From Segatella copri (lineage in GTDB: Bacteria > Bacteroidota > Bacteroidia > Bacteroidales > Bacteroidaceae): DNA of 64,000 nt. Within the stretch, counting starts at the first letter, position 1; every line of letters begins with the position of its first letter. The notes beneath the pieces are model-generated. The model searched no databases and was not told the DNA's origin. It saw nothing but the letters and a program-made list of their open reading frames with translations. Shown piece by piece: positions 18,532-28,517 of this stretch. The position numbers and the translations under genes were made by a program. The stretch covers positions 992,001 through 1,056,000 of the forward strand of contig NZ_JAPDUW010000001.1 of assembly GCF_026015295.1 (NCBI RefSeq), written 5' to 3'.

Positions 18532-19788
18532 ATGTTAAAAGGAAAGAAAATCGTATTGGGCATTACGGGCTCTATTGCAGCCTACAAGTCTTGCCTCATC
18601 ATACGAGGTCTCATCAAGCGCGGAGCCGAAGTGCAAGTAGTCATTACGCCTGCAGGAAAGGAGTTCATCACTCCCATCACCCTTTCGGCTCTTACGCATA
18701 AGCCTGTGGTAAGCGAATTCTTCTCACAGCGCGATGGAACCTGGAATTCGCACGTAGACTTAGGTCTGTGGGCCGACGCCATGCTCATCGCTCCTTGCAC
18801 AGCCTCTACCATGGGAAAGATGGCTCACGGAATTGCTGACAACATGCTCATCACAACCTATCTGTCGATGAAAGCACCTGTTTTCATCGCTCCAGCCATG
18901 GACCTCGACATGTATAAGCATCCTTCTACCCAAGCCAACATGAAAACACTTCTGGGCTATGGAAATCACATCATAGAACCCGAAGTGGGATTCCTGGCAA
19001 GCGGACTGGAAGGAAAGGGACGCATGGAAGAACCTGATATTATCGTAGAATGCCTCGACAGATTCTTCGATGAACAGGCTCAGCAGAATGCAGAGACAGA
19101 TGAAGCTGCATCAGAAAACTGCAAGGAAAAAGAAAGCGATAAGCTCGATTTGAAAGGCAAGAAGATCATGATTACAGCCGGACCAACTTACGAAAAGATT
19201 GACCCGGTACGTTTCATCGGCAATTATTCTTCCGGCAAAATGGGCTTTGCCCTTGCTGAAGAGTGCTGCCGTCGTGGTGCTGAGGTTACGCTGGTTGCAG
19301 GTCCGGTTTCGCTCAGCTGTTCCGAAGCCATTCATCGCATCGATGTAGAAAGTTGCGAGGAAATGTATCAGGCAGCCACTAAAGCTTTTGCCTCAACCGA
19401 TGCAGCCATTCTCTGTGCTGCTGTTGCTGATTTCAAGCCAAGCGAGATTGCTGACAGGAAAATCAAGCGCGAGAAAGATGATCTGGAACTCCGCCTCGTC
19501 CCTACTCACGATATTGCTGCAGCCCTTGGCAAAATGAAACAAAAACATCAGCGAATCGTGGCTTTCGCCCTGGAAACCAACGACGAAGAGGCTAACGCAC
19601 AAAAAAAGCGCAAAAAGAAAAATGCCGATTTCATCGTGCTTAACTCTACTCGCAATCCGGGAACCACATTCCGTACGGATGATAACCAGATAACGATTAT
19701 TTCTGAAGAGGGTAAGAAAGAATATGAGAAGAAACCGAAAACTGAAGTGGCTCGCGACATTATCAACGAGCTGGCTCATCTCTTGTAG
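18532..19788 (+). CDS. coaBC: bifunctional phosphopantothenoylcysteine decarboxylase / phosphopantothenate-cysteine ligase
   Basis: A 418-residue coenzyme A enzyme. The flavin-dependent CoaC half (1-190) has GITGSIAAYKS, the catalytic His in SHVDLGLWAD, and APAMDLDMY with a neighbouring PASANT-like APCTASTMG. The CoaB half (205-418) has ITAGPTYEKIDPVR and YSSGKMG, with AFALETND. An Asp/Glu-rich insertion links the halves (about 183-205). Its 3' end overlaps the start of porD by 65 bases. Confidence 0.94.
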   Translation: MLKGKKIVLGITGSIAAYKSCLIIRGLIKRGAEVQVVITPAGKEFITPITLSALTHKPVVSEFFSQRDGTWNSHVDLGLWADAMLIAPCTASTMGKMAHGIADNMLITTYLSMKAPVFIAPAMDLDMYKHPSTQANMKTLLGYGNHIIEPEVGFLASGLEGKGRMEEPDIIVECLDRFFDEQAQQNAETDEAASENCKEKESDKLDLKGKKIMITAGPTYEKIDPVRFIGNYSSGKMGFALAEECCRRGAEVTLVAGPVSLSCSEAIHRIDVESCEEMYQAATKAFASTDAAILCAAVADFKPSEIADRKIKREKDDLELRLVPTHDIAAALGKMKQKHQRIVAFALETNDEEANAQKKRKKKNADFIVLNSTRNPGTTFRTDDNQITIISEEGKKEYEKKPKTEVARDIINELAHLL

Positions 19789-20653
19789 TCCCATCACATC
19801 AGCCGCTCAGGAGTTGCAGGCTAAGATTACCATCAACCATGCCCAGATTCAGGGCACGGAAAACCGGGTATTCGATAATCTGCAGCAAACTCTTGAGCAG
19901 TTTGTGAACGACAGGCAATGGACGAATCTTCAATTCAGGAAGAACGAGCGCATCGTGTGCAACTTCAATATCACGGTAAGCAAGTATGATAAAGACCAGA
20001 ATATCTTTACCTGCAAGGCGCTCATCCAGGCCAACCGTCCCGTCTACAATTCAGCCTATACGTCCACCTTATATAATAATGTGGATGAAAACTTCACGTT
20101 CAAGTTTGCCGAGTTCGATCAGCTGGAGTTTACCGAAGAGCGGATTGACAACCAGCTAACGGCTCTGCTCGCCTACTATGCTTACCTCATCATCGGTTTA
20201 GATCTTGACAGTTTTGCGCCTAAAGGTGGTGAAGACATTCTGCAACGTTGCATGAACCTCACCAACAACGCCCAGAATCTTGATTTTCCGGGCTGGAAAG
20301 CGTTTAGCGACAACAGAAACCGGTTCGCCATCATTTCCGATTATCTCGACGGAGCCATGGAACCTTTCAGAATGCTGCAATACAACTATTACAGAAAAGG
20401 GCTCGATGAAATGGCGAATAATGTGGAACGAGGCAGAACTGAAATCACCAACACCCTGCTCCAGGATCTGAAGAAGGCACGTACGGACAGACCGCTCAGT
20501 CTGCTGCCACAAATCTGGACCGACTATAAGAAGGACGAGCTTGCTAACATCTATCAGAAACATGGCACTCAGAAAGAGAAAGAAAGCATTTATGAGCTGC
20601 TCTTCTCCATCAATCCTTCTCAAAACTCATATTGGGACAAAATCAAGGAATAA
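19724..20653 (+). CDS. DUF4835 / PorD-family secreted protein
   Basis: A 309-residue protein with N-terminal signal (RKLKWLATLSTSWLISCSPI then SAAQELQAKI). The mature region starts like DUF4835 members (QELQAKITINHAQIQGTEN) and contains AYYAYLIIGLDLDSFAP, typical of the family, which in Bacteroidota is linked to type IX secretion (PorD). The signal peptide is encoded inside the last 65 bases of coaBC in a different frame; without this start the protein would lack an export signal, so the overlap is probably real. Translational coupling to coaBC is likely. Confidence 0.85.
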   Translation: MRRNRKLKWLATLSTSWLISCSPITSAAQELQAKITINHAQIQGTENRVFDNLQQTLEQFVNDRQWTNLQFRKNERIVCNFNITVSKYDKDQNIFTCKALIQANRPVYNSAYTSTLYNNVDENFTFKFAEFDQLEFTEERIDNQLTALLAYYAYLIIGLDLDSFAPKGGEDILQRCMNLTNNAQNLDFPGWKAFSDNRNRFAIISDYLDGAMEPFRMLQYNYYRKGLDEMANNVERGRTEITNTLLQDLKKARTDRPLSLLPQIWTDYKKDELANIYQKHGTQKEKESIYELLFSINPSQNSYWDKIKE

Positions 20654-20751
20654 GGCTACATGCAGAATGATTCGAGGCAACTTCTCGGATGATAAAGGAA
20701 AGATTCTTCCTAGGTAGGTTAAGTTCCTTTAAAACAATAAGATAAGAAATT

Positions 20752-22425
20752 ATGCTCAAGCAATTATACATCAAGAATTTCACGTTGATTGACGAGTTGG
20801 ACATTCCTCTTTATCCAGGATTCTCTGTCATCACGGGCGAGACGGGTGCCGGAAAGAGCATCATTCTCGGAGCCATCGGACTGCTTCTGGGCAACCGTGC
20901 TGACAGCAAGGCCATCAAGGCAGGAAGAGACCGATGCGTGATTGAAGCCCACTTCGATCTGTCAAAATACGGAATGCAGGATTTCTTCGATGCTAACGAT
21001 ATTGATTATGATGCAGAAGACACCATCATCCGCCGCGAACTGACAGCTGCCGGAAAGAGCCGTGCCTTCATCAACGACACGCCCGTCCCCCTGAGCAAGA
21101 TGAGAGAACTGGGCGAACAGCTTGTCGATATTCATTCGCAGCACCAGAACCTCCTACTGCAGAAGGAAGACTTCCAGCTCAGCGTGGTCGACATTATTGC
21201 CCACGATGAAAAGCAGAAGAAGGCTTATCTTGCCGAATACAAGAACTATAAAAAGGCTAAGCAGCAGCTGGAAGACCTGAAAGCGGAAATCGCAAAGAAC
21301 AGGGAGAACGAGGAATTCATGCGCTTCCAGTTTAAGGAACTGGATGATGCAAACCTGCAGGAAGGCGAACTTGAGCAACTGGAACAGGAAGCAGAAACCC
21401 TGAGCCATTCTGAAGACATCAAGACTGCGCTCTATGAGGCAGATAATGCACTCTCGGGCGAAGACGCCAGTATTCTCGACAAGCTGAAGAATGCAGCCCA
21501 GCAGATTGACAACATCAAGGAGGTTTATCCGGATGTGAAAGAGGTGGCTGAGCGAATGCAGAGCAGCTATATAGAACTCAAGGATATTGCCCAGGAAATA
21601 AGCGGAAGCGTTGACAATATAGAGTTCGACCCGAACCGGCTTGAAACCATCAATTCCCGGCTTGACCAGCTCTACTCGCTCCAGCAGAAATTCCATGTGG
21701 AAAATGTAGAAGAACTCATCGCCACTCGCGAGCGAATCAACGAACAGTTGCAGCACATAGATAATGGAGATGAAGACATAGAAGAGCTGGAAAAGCAAGT
21801 TGCCCTTCTGCTTGCCAAGGCTGAAAAGCTGGCTGGTGATCTGACTGCCATCCGAACGAAATCGGCAAGAAAGATAGAAGAAGAAATGAAGAAACGTCTC
21901 ATTCCTCTGGGAATTCCAAACGTCCGCTTCGAAATTTCATTCTCAGCCAAGCCGCTCAGTTCTGATGGTGTTGACAAGGTCAATTTCCTGTTCAGCGCCA
22001 ACAAGAGCACGCTTCTCCAGCCGGTGAGTCAGGTTGCTTCCGGTGGAGAAATCGCCCGCGTCATGCTTTCTCTGAAGGCCATGATCAGCGGCGCCGTAAA
22101 ACTGCCAACCATCATCTTCGATGAAATCGACACGGGAGTAAGCGGTAAGATTGCTGAAAAGATGGCGGAAATCATGACAGAGATGGGCAACCTGAACCGT
22201 CAGGTTATTTCCATCACCCACCTGCCTCAGATTGCTTCCATGGGAACCCATCATTACAAGGTTCTGAAAGAAGAAACCGAAGAGGGAACTCTTTCTCACA
22301 TGAAGGAACTCAACGAGCAGCAGCGCATAGAAGAAATCGCCCAAATGCTCAGCGGAAGCGACATTACGCCTGCTGCCCTGGCAAATGCTAAGGAGTTGCT
22401 CAATAAACACAAGCAACACAAATAA
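20752..22425 (+). CDS. recN: DNA repair protein RecN
   Basis: A 557-residue SMC-like ATPase of recombinational double-strand-break repair. Walker A is ITGETGAGKSIIL near residue 28; the middle (about 150-370) is long antiparallel coiled coil rich in Glu/Lys; the C-terminal half has the ABC signature VASGGEIARVML and Walker B TIIFDEIDTGVSG. Normal family length. It ends 4 bases before the next gene, which is therefore probably cotranscribed. Confidence 0.95.
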   Translation: MLKQLYIKNFTLIDELDIPLYPGFSVITGETGAGKSIILGAIGLLLGNRADSKAIKAGRDRCVIEAHFDLSKYGMQDFFDANDIDYDAEDTIIRRELTAAGKSRAFINDTPVPLSKMRELGEQLVDIHSQHQNLLLQKEDFQLSVVDIIAHDEKQKKAYLAEYKNYKKAKQQLEDLKAEIAKNRENEEFMRFQFKELDDANLQEGELEQLEQEAETLSHSEDIKTALYEADNALSGEDASILDKLKNAAQQIDNIKEVYPDVKEVAERMQSSYIELKDIAQEISGSVDNIEFDPNRLETINSRLDQLYSLQQKFHVENVEELIATRERINEQLQHIDNGDEDIEELEKQVALLLAKAEKLAGDLTAIRTKSARKIEEEMKKRLIPLGIPNVRFEISFSAKPLSSDGVDKVNFLFSANKSTLLQPVSQVASGGEIARVMLSLKAMISGAVKLPTIIFDEIDTGVSGKIAEKMAEIMTEMGNLNRQVISITHLPQIASMGTHHYKVLKEETEEGTLSHMKELNEQQRIEEIAQMLSGSDITPAALANAKELLNKHKQHK

Positions 22426-22429
22426 GATT

Positions 22430-24076
22430 ATGAAAAAAATAAATATGATCATGATGGGACTGATGCTCGGAGCATCGTCCCTCTATGCCCAGCCGGGTTC
22501 GGTCCAGAAACTGGCTAAGAGCGTTTTCACCTTGACTACTTTCAATCAGAAAGGCGACATTATCGCCTCTACCCAAGGTGTTTTTATCGACAACAAGGGA
22601 ACGGCAATCAGCACCTTCAAGCCATTTGTCGGAGCTGTAAAGGCTAGCGTTGTTGACGCTTCCGGCAAATCGATTCCTGTTGAGGCTATCATGGGAGCCG
22701 ACGAGCTCTACGATGTGGCTAAATTCCGCATCAACGCCTCTACCGTTGCTGCCCCTATCGCAACCAAGGAATCGGCTGCTGGCGACAAGGTCTGGCTGGT
22801 TCCTTATTCTATCAAGAAGCCGGCTTACCAGCAGGAGGACATCAGCAGCGTAGAGAAGTTCAAGACTACGTACAACTATTACATCTTCTCGAATAGTGCT
22901 CCCGAAAATGCAGTAGGTTGTCCGTTTGCCAACAAGAACGGACAGGTCATCGGTCTGATGCACAGCAATGGTCAGGTTACGGCCATCGACGCCAACTACG
23001 CCAAGCAGTTGAAGGTAACCGGTCTTTCGAGTCTTGACGCAGCTCTTCGCGAAACCACCATCCGTACAGCTCTTCCTGATACAGAGAACGAAGCGATGAC
23101 GATGATGACTCTGAAGAAAGGCCAGACTACAGCTGATGTGTATGCGAAATATAGCGATGAGTTTATCAGCAAATTCCCTACTTCAGCCTTCGGTTACAAG
23201 GAGAAAGCCGCTTATCTGACGGATAAGGCAGAATATGATGCAGCTGCCAAACTGATGGAAGAAGGCATTAAGAAATCGGCTGCCAAGGATGAGGCTCATT
23301 CCAACTATGCCGACCTGATTTATCAGAAGATTATTTACAAGGGCGATTCTGCTTATAAGGACTGGACGCTTGATAAGGCCATAGCTGAGGCTCAGAAGGC
23401 ATACGAAATCAAGGCTCAGCCTATTTACCGCCATCAGGAAGCGCAGATTAATTTTGTAAAGGGTGAGTATCAGAAAGCTTACGATACTTTCATGGATTTG
23501 ACCAATACTTCACTTCTCAGCGGCGAACTCTATTTTGAGGCTGCCCAGGCTAAGAAGAATCTCAAGGCTCCTGCCAAGGAGATTGAAGTTTTGCTCGATA
23601 GTGCGATAAGCGTTGGAAGCAAGACCGGAATGGTTGCGAATTATTATCTGGCACGTGGAGAATTTCTGAAGGAGCAGGGTGAATTCCGCCGCGCTATTCA
23701 GGATTATAATATGTACGATTCCATTGCCCGTCCTGTTTCGCCAGCCTTCTTCTACACCCGTTACCAATGCGAAACCAAGTTACGCATGTGGCAGCCAGCC
23801 CTGCTTGATATTGCCCGCACCTGTTACCTGGCTCCTAAAGAGCCTACATATTTTGCAGAATGGGCAAGTCTCGACTTGCGTGTAAAGCGTTATGATGAAG
23901 GAATCAGCGCAGCCACCCATTGCATAGAGTTGGCTCCTGAATATGCTGACGGCTACCTTCTCTTAGGTCTGCTCCAGAAGGAGAAAGGAAATAAGGAAGA
24001 GGCCATCAAGAACCTGAAGAAAGCCCAGGAACTCGGCGATTCCCGCGCTGGAGAATATCTCAAGAAAATGAAGTAA
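22430..24076 (+). CDS. degenerate HtrA/trypsin-like domain plus TPR, exported
   Basis: A 548-residue protein with signal peptide (MKKINMIMMGLMLGASSLYA). Residues about 25-190 have the beta-barrel layout of S1C proteases (VFIDNKGTAISTF for the usual His segment; VGCPFANKNGQVIGLM for the usual Ser segment), but the catalytic His and Ser motifs are absent, so it is probably a pseudoprotease. About six TPRs follow (about 240-545; last one YADGYLLLGLLQKEKGNKEE). A periplasmic scaffold role is inference. The start 22430 is favoured by the signal peptide. Confidence 0.8.
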   Translation: MKKINMIMMGLMLGASSLYAQPGSVQKLAKSVFTLTTFNQKGDIIASTQGVFIDNKGTAISTFKPFVGAVKASVVDASGKSIPVEAIMGADELYDVAKFRINASTVAAPIATKESAAGDKVWLVPYSIKKPAYQQEDISSVEKFKTTYNYYIFSNSAPENAVGCPFANKNGQVIGLMHSNGQVTAIDANYAKQLKVTGLSSLDAALRETTIRTALPDTENEAMTMMTLKKGQTTADVYAKYSDEFISKFPTSAFGYKEKAAYLTDKAEYDAAAKLMEEGIKKSAAKDEAHSNYADLIYQKIIYKGDSAYKDWTLDKAIAEAQKAYEIKAQPIYRHQEAQINFVKGEYQKAYDTFMDLTNTSLLSGELYFEAAQAKKNLKAPAKEIEVLLDSAISVGSKTGMVANYYLARGEFLKEQGEFRRAIQDYNMYDSIARPVSPAFFYTRYQCETKLRMWQPALLDIARTCYLAPKEPTYFAEWASLDLRVKRYDEGISAATHCIELAPEYADGYLLLGLLQKEKGNKEEAIKNLKKAQELGDSRAGEYLKKMK

Positions 24077-24094
24077 TTATTTTAGTAATAAATA

Positions 24095-24141
24095 AGAAAG
24101 TCCGTAGGCATTTTAACAGAACGCTTACGGACTTTCTTTTA
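24095..24141. terminator. terminator between convergent genes
   Basis: AGAAAGTCCGTA (24095-24106) pairs with TACGGACTTTCT (24126-24137), followed by TTT. The right arm abuts the stop codon of the convergent gene at 24139. Confidence 0.85.
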
Positions 24142-24675
24142 CATTTTAGTCATGTGGTAACCCAGCATTTTTAGCTCTACGGCTATTCCCATGAGGAACA
24201 TCTGGTGAAGGGCGGCAACGAAACCACGGAAGGCTTCCTCGCTTCCAGGCTGCAGATTCAGATGAATCAGCTTGCTGTAAGAGCGCGAAGCACATTCTGC
24301 CACTACATTCGTAACAGCCTTATGCGCTTCCTCATTCAGCAGCAGAACCTTTTCGCAGATGTAATCGTCCATGTGGTCGAAATCTATTCTGTCACGAAGA
24401 TATTCATAATGATTCTCTACCTTGCTGTAGAGTTCCCAATCCTCATCCCAATACTTGGCAAGCGCCATTCCTACATACATGATCCAACCCAATGAAACCG
24501 TAGGATATTTGGCAAACTCGCGAATCGCATCAGGCAGATAACTCTCGCCTACTTTCTGCCACAGCTCTTCCAAATCCGGAGCTTCCGGCAAATGAGCATC
24601 TACCTTATCAATACTCAGCAGATATTGATAAAGATCTTCCTTGAAGATCGCTTCAAAATTCTTTTTCTCTTCCAT
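24139..24675 (-). CDS. conserved hypothetical protein
   Basis: A 178-residue soluble, acidic, mostly helical protein, rich in Glu/Leu/Tyr, with segments GWIMYVGMALAKYWDEDWEL and a hydrophobic C-terminal helix (FVAALHQMFLMGIAVELKML). No motif that I can assign. It is the last gene of a leftward set starting upstream with DUF4421/DUF1460. Confidence 0.65.
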   Translation of the reverse strand: MEEKKNFEAIFKEDLYQYLLSIDKVDAHLPEAPDLEELWQKVGESYLPDAIREFAKYPTVSLGWIMYVGMALAKYWDEDWELYSKVENHYEYLRDRIDFDHMDDYICEKVLLLNEEAHKAVTNVVAECASRSYSKLIHLNLQPGSEEAFRGFVAALHQMFLMGIAVELKMLGYHMTKM

Positions 24676-24700
24676 TTATCTTTTCTTTTTCTAATATTTT

Positions 24701-25561
24701 TTACTGAACTCTGCAAACCCTGATTCCTATCTGCACCGGATGTTTATGCATGTAAGTATAAAGCGTCATCGGTTCATCAATCACTTTCTTGTGAATGCTG
24801 CTGGCATTGAGCAGATGCAATCCGTCTTTGTGCCAGGAAGCAATACCGATGTGGGTCGTGTCGAGACCCTTCTTGTTGGTAATGATGGCGATAATGTCAC
24901 CATCGTGAATAGCGTTGCGGAAAACTGCCGTGTTGGCAATCTTACCCTTCGGAACATAACGGTAACGCTTGCCGTTCACACTCTGTTCCAGCTTTCTGAT
25001 TCCCGATTTCCATTCCGGATGAGCCTTAAGCATCTTATAGTTCGAAACATGTGTACTCATCCAGTTGATGTTCACGGTCTGAACGGCCGAGAAAGGAGGA
25101 TTGGGTGCAATATTCTTCACGATTCCCTCGCGCTCGTTTGCATCCATCCAAATCGTGAAATAATGCTGGCGCTTCACATAGGAAATCTCTCCGTTCACAT
25201 AACGCACATTTCGGAGATGTTCACAGAAAGCCAAGAAAGAAGTCTCGTTCTTCTTGGCGCACAGGGTGAGCGCCGTAACCATCTCTACGTATGTGGTGCA
25301 GTCCAGCTCACGGGTGTTCACGATGAGCACCTCTTCCTTCGTCCGGTCCAACGTGCCGCCCACATAAGGAACGCCCGCCATCTGCTTGCCAAACCAGAGC
25401 ATCCAACTGGCTGGTTTCTTCTTCATCGCCCTTGCCTGCTGCAGCAGTCCTACAATCCGCAGACTGTCCTGCCGCTGATAAACCACATTCACCCTGGCTT
25501 CTCCCGGAACAGCCAGCACGCAAGCCAGCACGACAGCTGCCATTTTCGTAAATATTTTCAT
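24701..25561 (-). CDS. DUF1460 protein (NlpC/P60-fold amidase-like)
   Basis: A 286-residue exported protein (signal MKIFTKMAAVVLACVLAVPG). The family nucleophile Cys is at residue 88 in RELDCTTYVE, the His in DTTHIGIAS, and GVPYVGGTLD and GDIIAIITN are conserved. Relatives resemble N-acetylmuramoyl-L-alanine amidase/cysteine peptidase-fold cell-wall enzymes. It ends 18 bases upstream-adjacent to the DUF4421 gene; the two are probably one transcript. Confidence 0.88.
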   Translation of the reverse strand: MKIFTKMAAVVLACVLAVPGEARVNVVYQRQDSLRIVGLLQQARAMKKKPASWMLWFGKQMAGVPYVGGTLDRTKEEVLIVNTRELDCTTYVEMVTALTLCAKKNETSFLAFCEHLRNVRYVNGEISYVKRQHYFTIWMDANEREGIVKNIAPNPPFSAVQTVNINWMSTHVSNYKMLKAHPEWKSGIRKLEQSVNGKRYRYVPKGKIANTAVFRNAIHDGDIIAIITNKKGLDTTHIGIASWHKDGLHLLNASSIHKKVIDEPMTLYTYMHKHPVQIGIRVCRVQ

Positions 25562-25579
25562 CTCTTCTCTTTTTATATG

Positions 25580-26770
25580 TTAATGATGACGTTTCCTGCC
25601 GAAGTTCACACCCACATAAATATTGAGTGAGCCAAACGAATTGTTGGTAGAAAACTGTTTTTTCTTATAGTTGTAGGAATGGATGATGGTGCTGGCGCCC
25701 GCGTACCAATGCGTGTTGTTCCACACAATACCGAAGCGGCCTATTCCATCCAGGTTCACATTCTTGAAACTGAAGTTGGTAATGTCCAGATGTTCCCTTT
25801 CATTATCCGATTTCGAGCTGTTGTAAGCCACACCTACCGAGAGCGAAGCGTTGAAGAGCCAGTTCTTGGCGAAAACCCAGTTGTAAGCATAGCCGCAGGT
25901 TACGTTCACATCGCTGTATTTCACCTTGCTGAACATCAGCGAACTGTCTATCTTGGCTTCCGGAGTTCCCCCGTTTGTCAGATTTTTGTTCAGCCGTTCA
26001 TCTACAAGATTGGTCAGTTTATCCCAGTCCACCTCCAGTTCATGCTCCGTGTAACCGATTCCCAGAAGCATGGAGCCGGCACTTCTCCGCTGCACCGTAC
26101 TCTGCGAATAGGCGGCAGGATAAGAGAAGCGGCGATGGTTGAAGATGTAATAAAGATTGAATCCCTTGATGCTCGATTTGAAACCATCGAAAGGAGCCTT
26201 GCGGATAGGGTCACAATCGATGTGCTCACCCAGATTCATCCGCAGAACATGATAGTCATTTCCCGTCTGTCGCCAGAACAGGTCTATTCCCAGCAGACTA
26301 CTGTAGAGGCTCAGGTCAAACTCCTTTTTATTAGTGTGGTTATTCCTGAAATTAATGTGCTTCAGGTCGAACGTATAACCCAGAAACACCCATCGCCAGC
26401 CCAGATAAGGCCCCAGGCGGTAAGAAGGATCAGGCGAGAAGGAAATGCTCTGTCCTTCGCTGTTCCTGAGCGTATATTCCTCGTAGGTATTGGTGTTCTG
26501 CAGCATCACCGTATAATTGTAATGCTGGTCTTCGATATAAGCCGAATCCGTACTGTTGAATTCTCTGAAGAACCGGGTGAACACATCTCCCACCTGATGG
26601 AAGAAGGTTTTGCGATGGCGCTCTTTCACGAGGCTGTCCCGGGAATTAGACATGAACATCGTCTTGTTGAAGAGCGTTCCCAGCATGGTAGAATCCACGG
26701 GCTCCCCTGCCCTTGCCGAAGTGCAGGCAAGAGAACAGATAAATCCTACTATACAGAAACATCTCTTCAT
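25580..26770 (-). CDS. DUF4421 outer-membrane-like beta-barrel protein
   Basis: A 396-residue exported protein with signal (MKRCFCIVGFICSLACTSARA). The family hallmark LGPYLGWRWVFLGYTFDL is about residues 116-134, and the C-terminal half alternates hydrophobic/aromatic strands (NLYYIFNHRRFSYPAAYSQ; GIVWNNTHWYAGAS), ending in FGRKRHH. An outer-membrane location is inferred from strand pattern and family. Confidence 0.85.
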   Translation of the reverse strand: MKRCFCIVGFICSLACTSARAGEPVDSTMLGTLFNKTMFMSNSRDSLVKERHRKTFFHQVGDVFTRFFREFNSTDSAYIEDQHYNYTVMLQNTNTYEEYTLRNSEGQSISFSPDPSYRLGPYLGWRWVFLGYTFDLKHINFRNNHTNKKEFDLSLYSSLLGIDLFWRQTGNDYHVLRMNLGEHIDCDPIRKAPFDGFKSSIKGFNLYYIFNHRRFSYPAAYSQSTVQRRSAGSMLLGIGYTEHELEVDWDKLTNLVDERLNKNLTNGGTPEAKIDSSLMFSKVKYSDVNVTCGYAYNWVFAKNWLFNASLSVGVAYNSSKSDNEREHLDITNFSFKNVNLDGIGRFGIVWNNTHWYAGASTIIHSYNYKKKQFSTNNSFGSLNIYVGVNFGRKRHH

Positions 26771-26808
26771 AACTTACGCTCTAATCCAGATGATGATTTT
26801 GTAAAAAA

Positions 26809-27792
26809 TCAGTTCTTCCACAATACTCGGTCCAGCACCCAGTTCACAGCTGTAGCCGAAACACTGGTGCAGTCGCATTTTCCTATTCCCTGCAGATGCT
26901 GAATCACACTCTTGATGAGCGGCAGCTGCACATAAGGCGGATTCGGAACCGTAATCAAGTTCTTTCCTTCGCTCGTAATCACTTCTATCGGCTGGTAAGT
27001 GAACACCGAGAATGAGAGCGAACCTTTCTCGCCAATCACCTCGATGCAGTCTTCCTTCGCACTCTCATGTCCCACGAAGCACCAGCTTCCGCTGCCCGGA
27101 ATTCCGCTCTCAAAGAAGAAGCACGCCGAGAGCGTATCTTCAGCCTGATAAAGATGCGCTCTGTTGGCAGGATAGCCGTGCGCACGGGTAATCACACCAA
27201 ACAGATTCTGGAGCAAATCTATCTGATGAGGAGCCAGGTCGTAGAAATAGCCGCCGCCCGCAATATCCGGCTGCAGTCGCCAAGGCATTTCCTTGCCGCT
27301 CTGAAAGTCGAGATCGCGCGGAGGAACCGAGAAGCGCACCTGAACATTCACCACGTTACCGATGGTTCCGCTCTCGATAATCTCCTTTACCTTCTGGAAG
27401 TAAGGAAGATAACGGCGATAGTAAGCTACGAAGCAGGGAACACCCGTCTGCTCGCTGATGCGGTTGATGCGGATGCAGTCGTTGTAGCTCGCTGCCAGCG
27501 GTTTCTCTATGTAGCAGGGTTTGCCCGCACGCATCGCCATGATAGCGAAGGTGGCGTGAGAAGAAGGTGGCGTGGCGATGTAAACAGCATTCACATCGGG
27601 ATCTTCTATCAATTCCGATGCATCCGTGTACCATTTGCGCACATGATGGCGCTCAGCATAGCTGCGTGCCTTGTTCTCGCTTCGGCTCATCACAGCCACC
27701 ACCTGCGAACCCTCCACTTCGTTGAAAGCCGGTCCGCTTTTCTTTTCGGTTACTTCTCCGCAGCCGATAAATCCCCAATTAATCTGTTTCAT
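26809..27792 (-). CDS. Gfo/Idh/MocA-family oxidoreductase
   Basis: A 327-residue NAD(P)-dependent dehydrogenase. Rossmann start NWGFIGCGEVTEKKSGPAFN, cofactor strand VVAVMSRSENKA, and the family EKP motif in CYIEKPLAAS. The C-terminal domain (about 125-320) includes GGGYFYDLAPHQIDLL with the usual catalytic His region. Substrate not evident. It starts 29 bases after engB on the same strand. Confidence 0.88.
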   Translation of the reverse strand: MKQINWGFIGCGEVTEKKSGPAFNEVEGSQVVAVMSRSENKARSYAERHHVRKWYTDASELIEDPDVNAVYIATPPSSHATFAIMAMRAGKPCYIEKPLAASYNDCIRINRISEQTGVPCFVAYYRRYLPYFQKVKEIIESGTIGNVVNVQVRFSVPPRDLDFQSGKEMPWRLQPDIAGGGYFYDLAPHQIDLLQNLFGVITRAHGYPANRAHLYQAEDTLSACFFFESGIPGSGSWCFVGHESAKEDCIEVIGEKGSLSFSVFTYQPIEVITSEGKNLITVPNPPYVQLPLIKSVIQHLQGIGKCDCTSVSATAVNWVLDRVLWKN

Positions 27793-27821
27793 TCTCTGTT
27801 GGTTTATTCTCTCCCGAAAGA

Positions 27822-28427
27822 TTATTCTCCGGCGAGCGATTTGTTGATTTCGTCAATATAGTCGAGCACCTCATCACGTCCCATCTTCTTTTCACTACTG
27901 GTAATGAAATAAGGTGGAAGTGCTTCCCAGCGGTCTTCCAGCGCATGCATCCATTTCTCCGCATTCATGCGAGCCTTGACCGGACCCAACTTGTCGGCCT
28001 TGGTAAAGACGATGCAGAAAGGAACGCCGCTCTCGCCCAGCCAGTCTACAAACTCGCGGTCTATCTTCTGCTGGTCGTGGCGCACGTCGATGAGCACAAA
28101 GACATTAGCCAACTGCTGGCGCTGCAGAATATAACTGCTTATCATTTGTTCCAGCTGCTTCTGTACGGTCTTCGAACGCTTGGCGAAACCATAGCCAGGA
28201 AGGTCAACCAGATACCATTCGTTGTTGATGATGAAGTGGTTGATAAGCAGCGTCTTACCCGGTGTAGCTGAAGTCTTAGCCAAACCCTTGTGGTTGCAGA
28301 GCATATTGATGAGGCTCGATTTTCCCACATTACTTCTGCCGATGAAAGCATATTCAGCCTTCGTATCTTTCGGACACATGCTCACTCGTGGAGCCGATAT
28401 TGTAAATTCTGATTTCTTAATTTCCAT
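27822..28427 (-). CDS. engB: ribosome biogenesis GTPase YihA/YsxC
   Basis: A 201-residue essential-type GTPase acting on 50S assembly. G1 [13 protein letters not shown]2 region TPGKT, G3 [12 protein letters not shown]4 FTKADKLG are all present at normal spacing. Length normal. Confidence 0.95.
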   Translation of the reverse strand: MEIKKSEFTISAPRVSMCPKDTKAEYAFIGRSNVGKSSLINMLCNHKGLAKTSATPGKTLLINHFIINNEWYLVDLPGYGFAKRSKTVQKQLEQMISSYILQRQQLANVFVLIDVRHDQQKIDREFVDWLGESGVPFCIVFTKADKLGPVKARMNAEKWMHALEDRWEALPPYFITSSEKKMGRDEVLDYIDEINKSLAGE

Positions 28428-28517
28428 TCTTTCTATTTTCTTTTATAAATGTTTATTATTAACGGCCGCACATCAACTAATCATAAAGTTCAATGTTCAA
28501 CGCTCAAAGTTCAAAGT

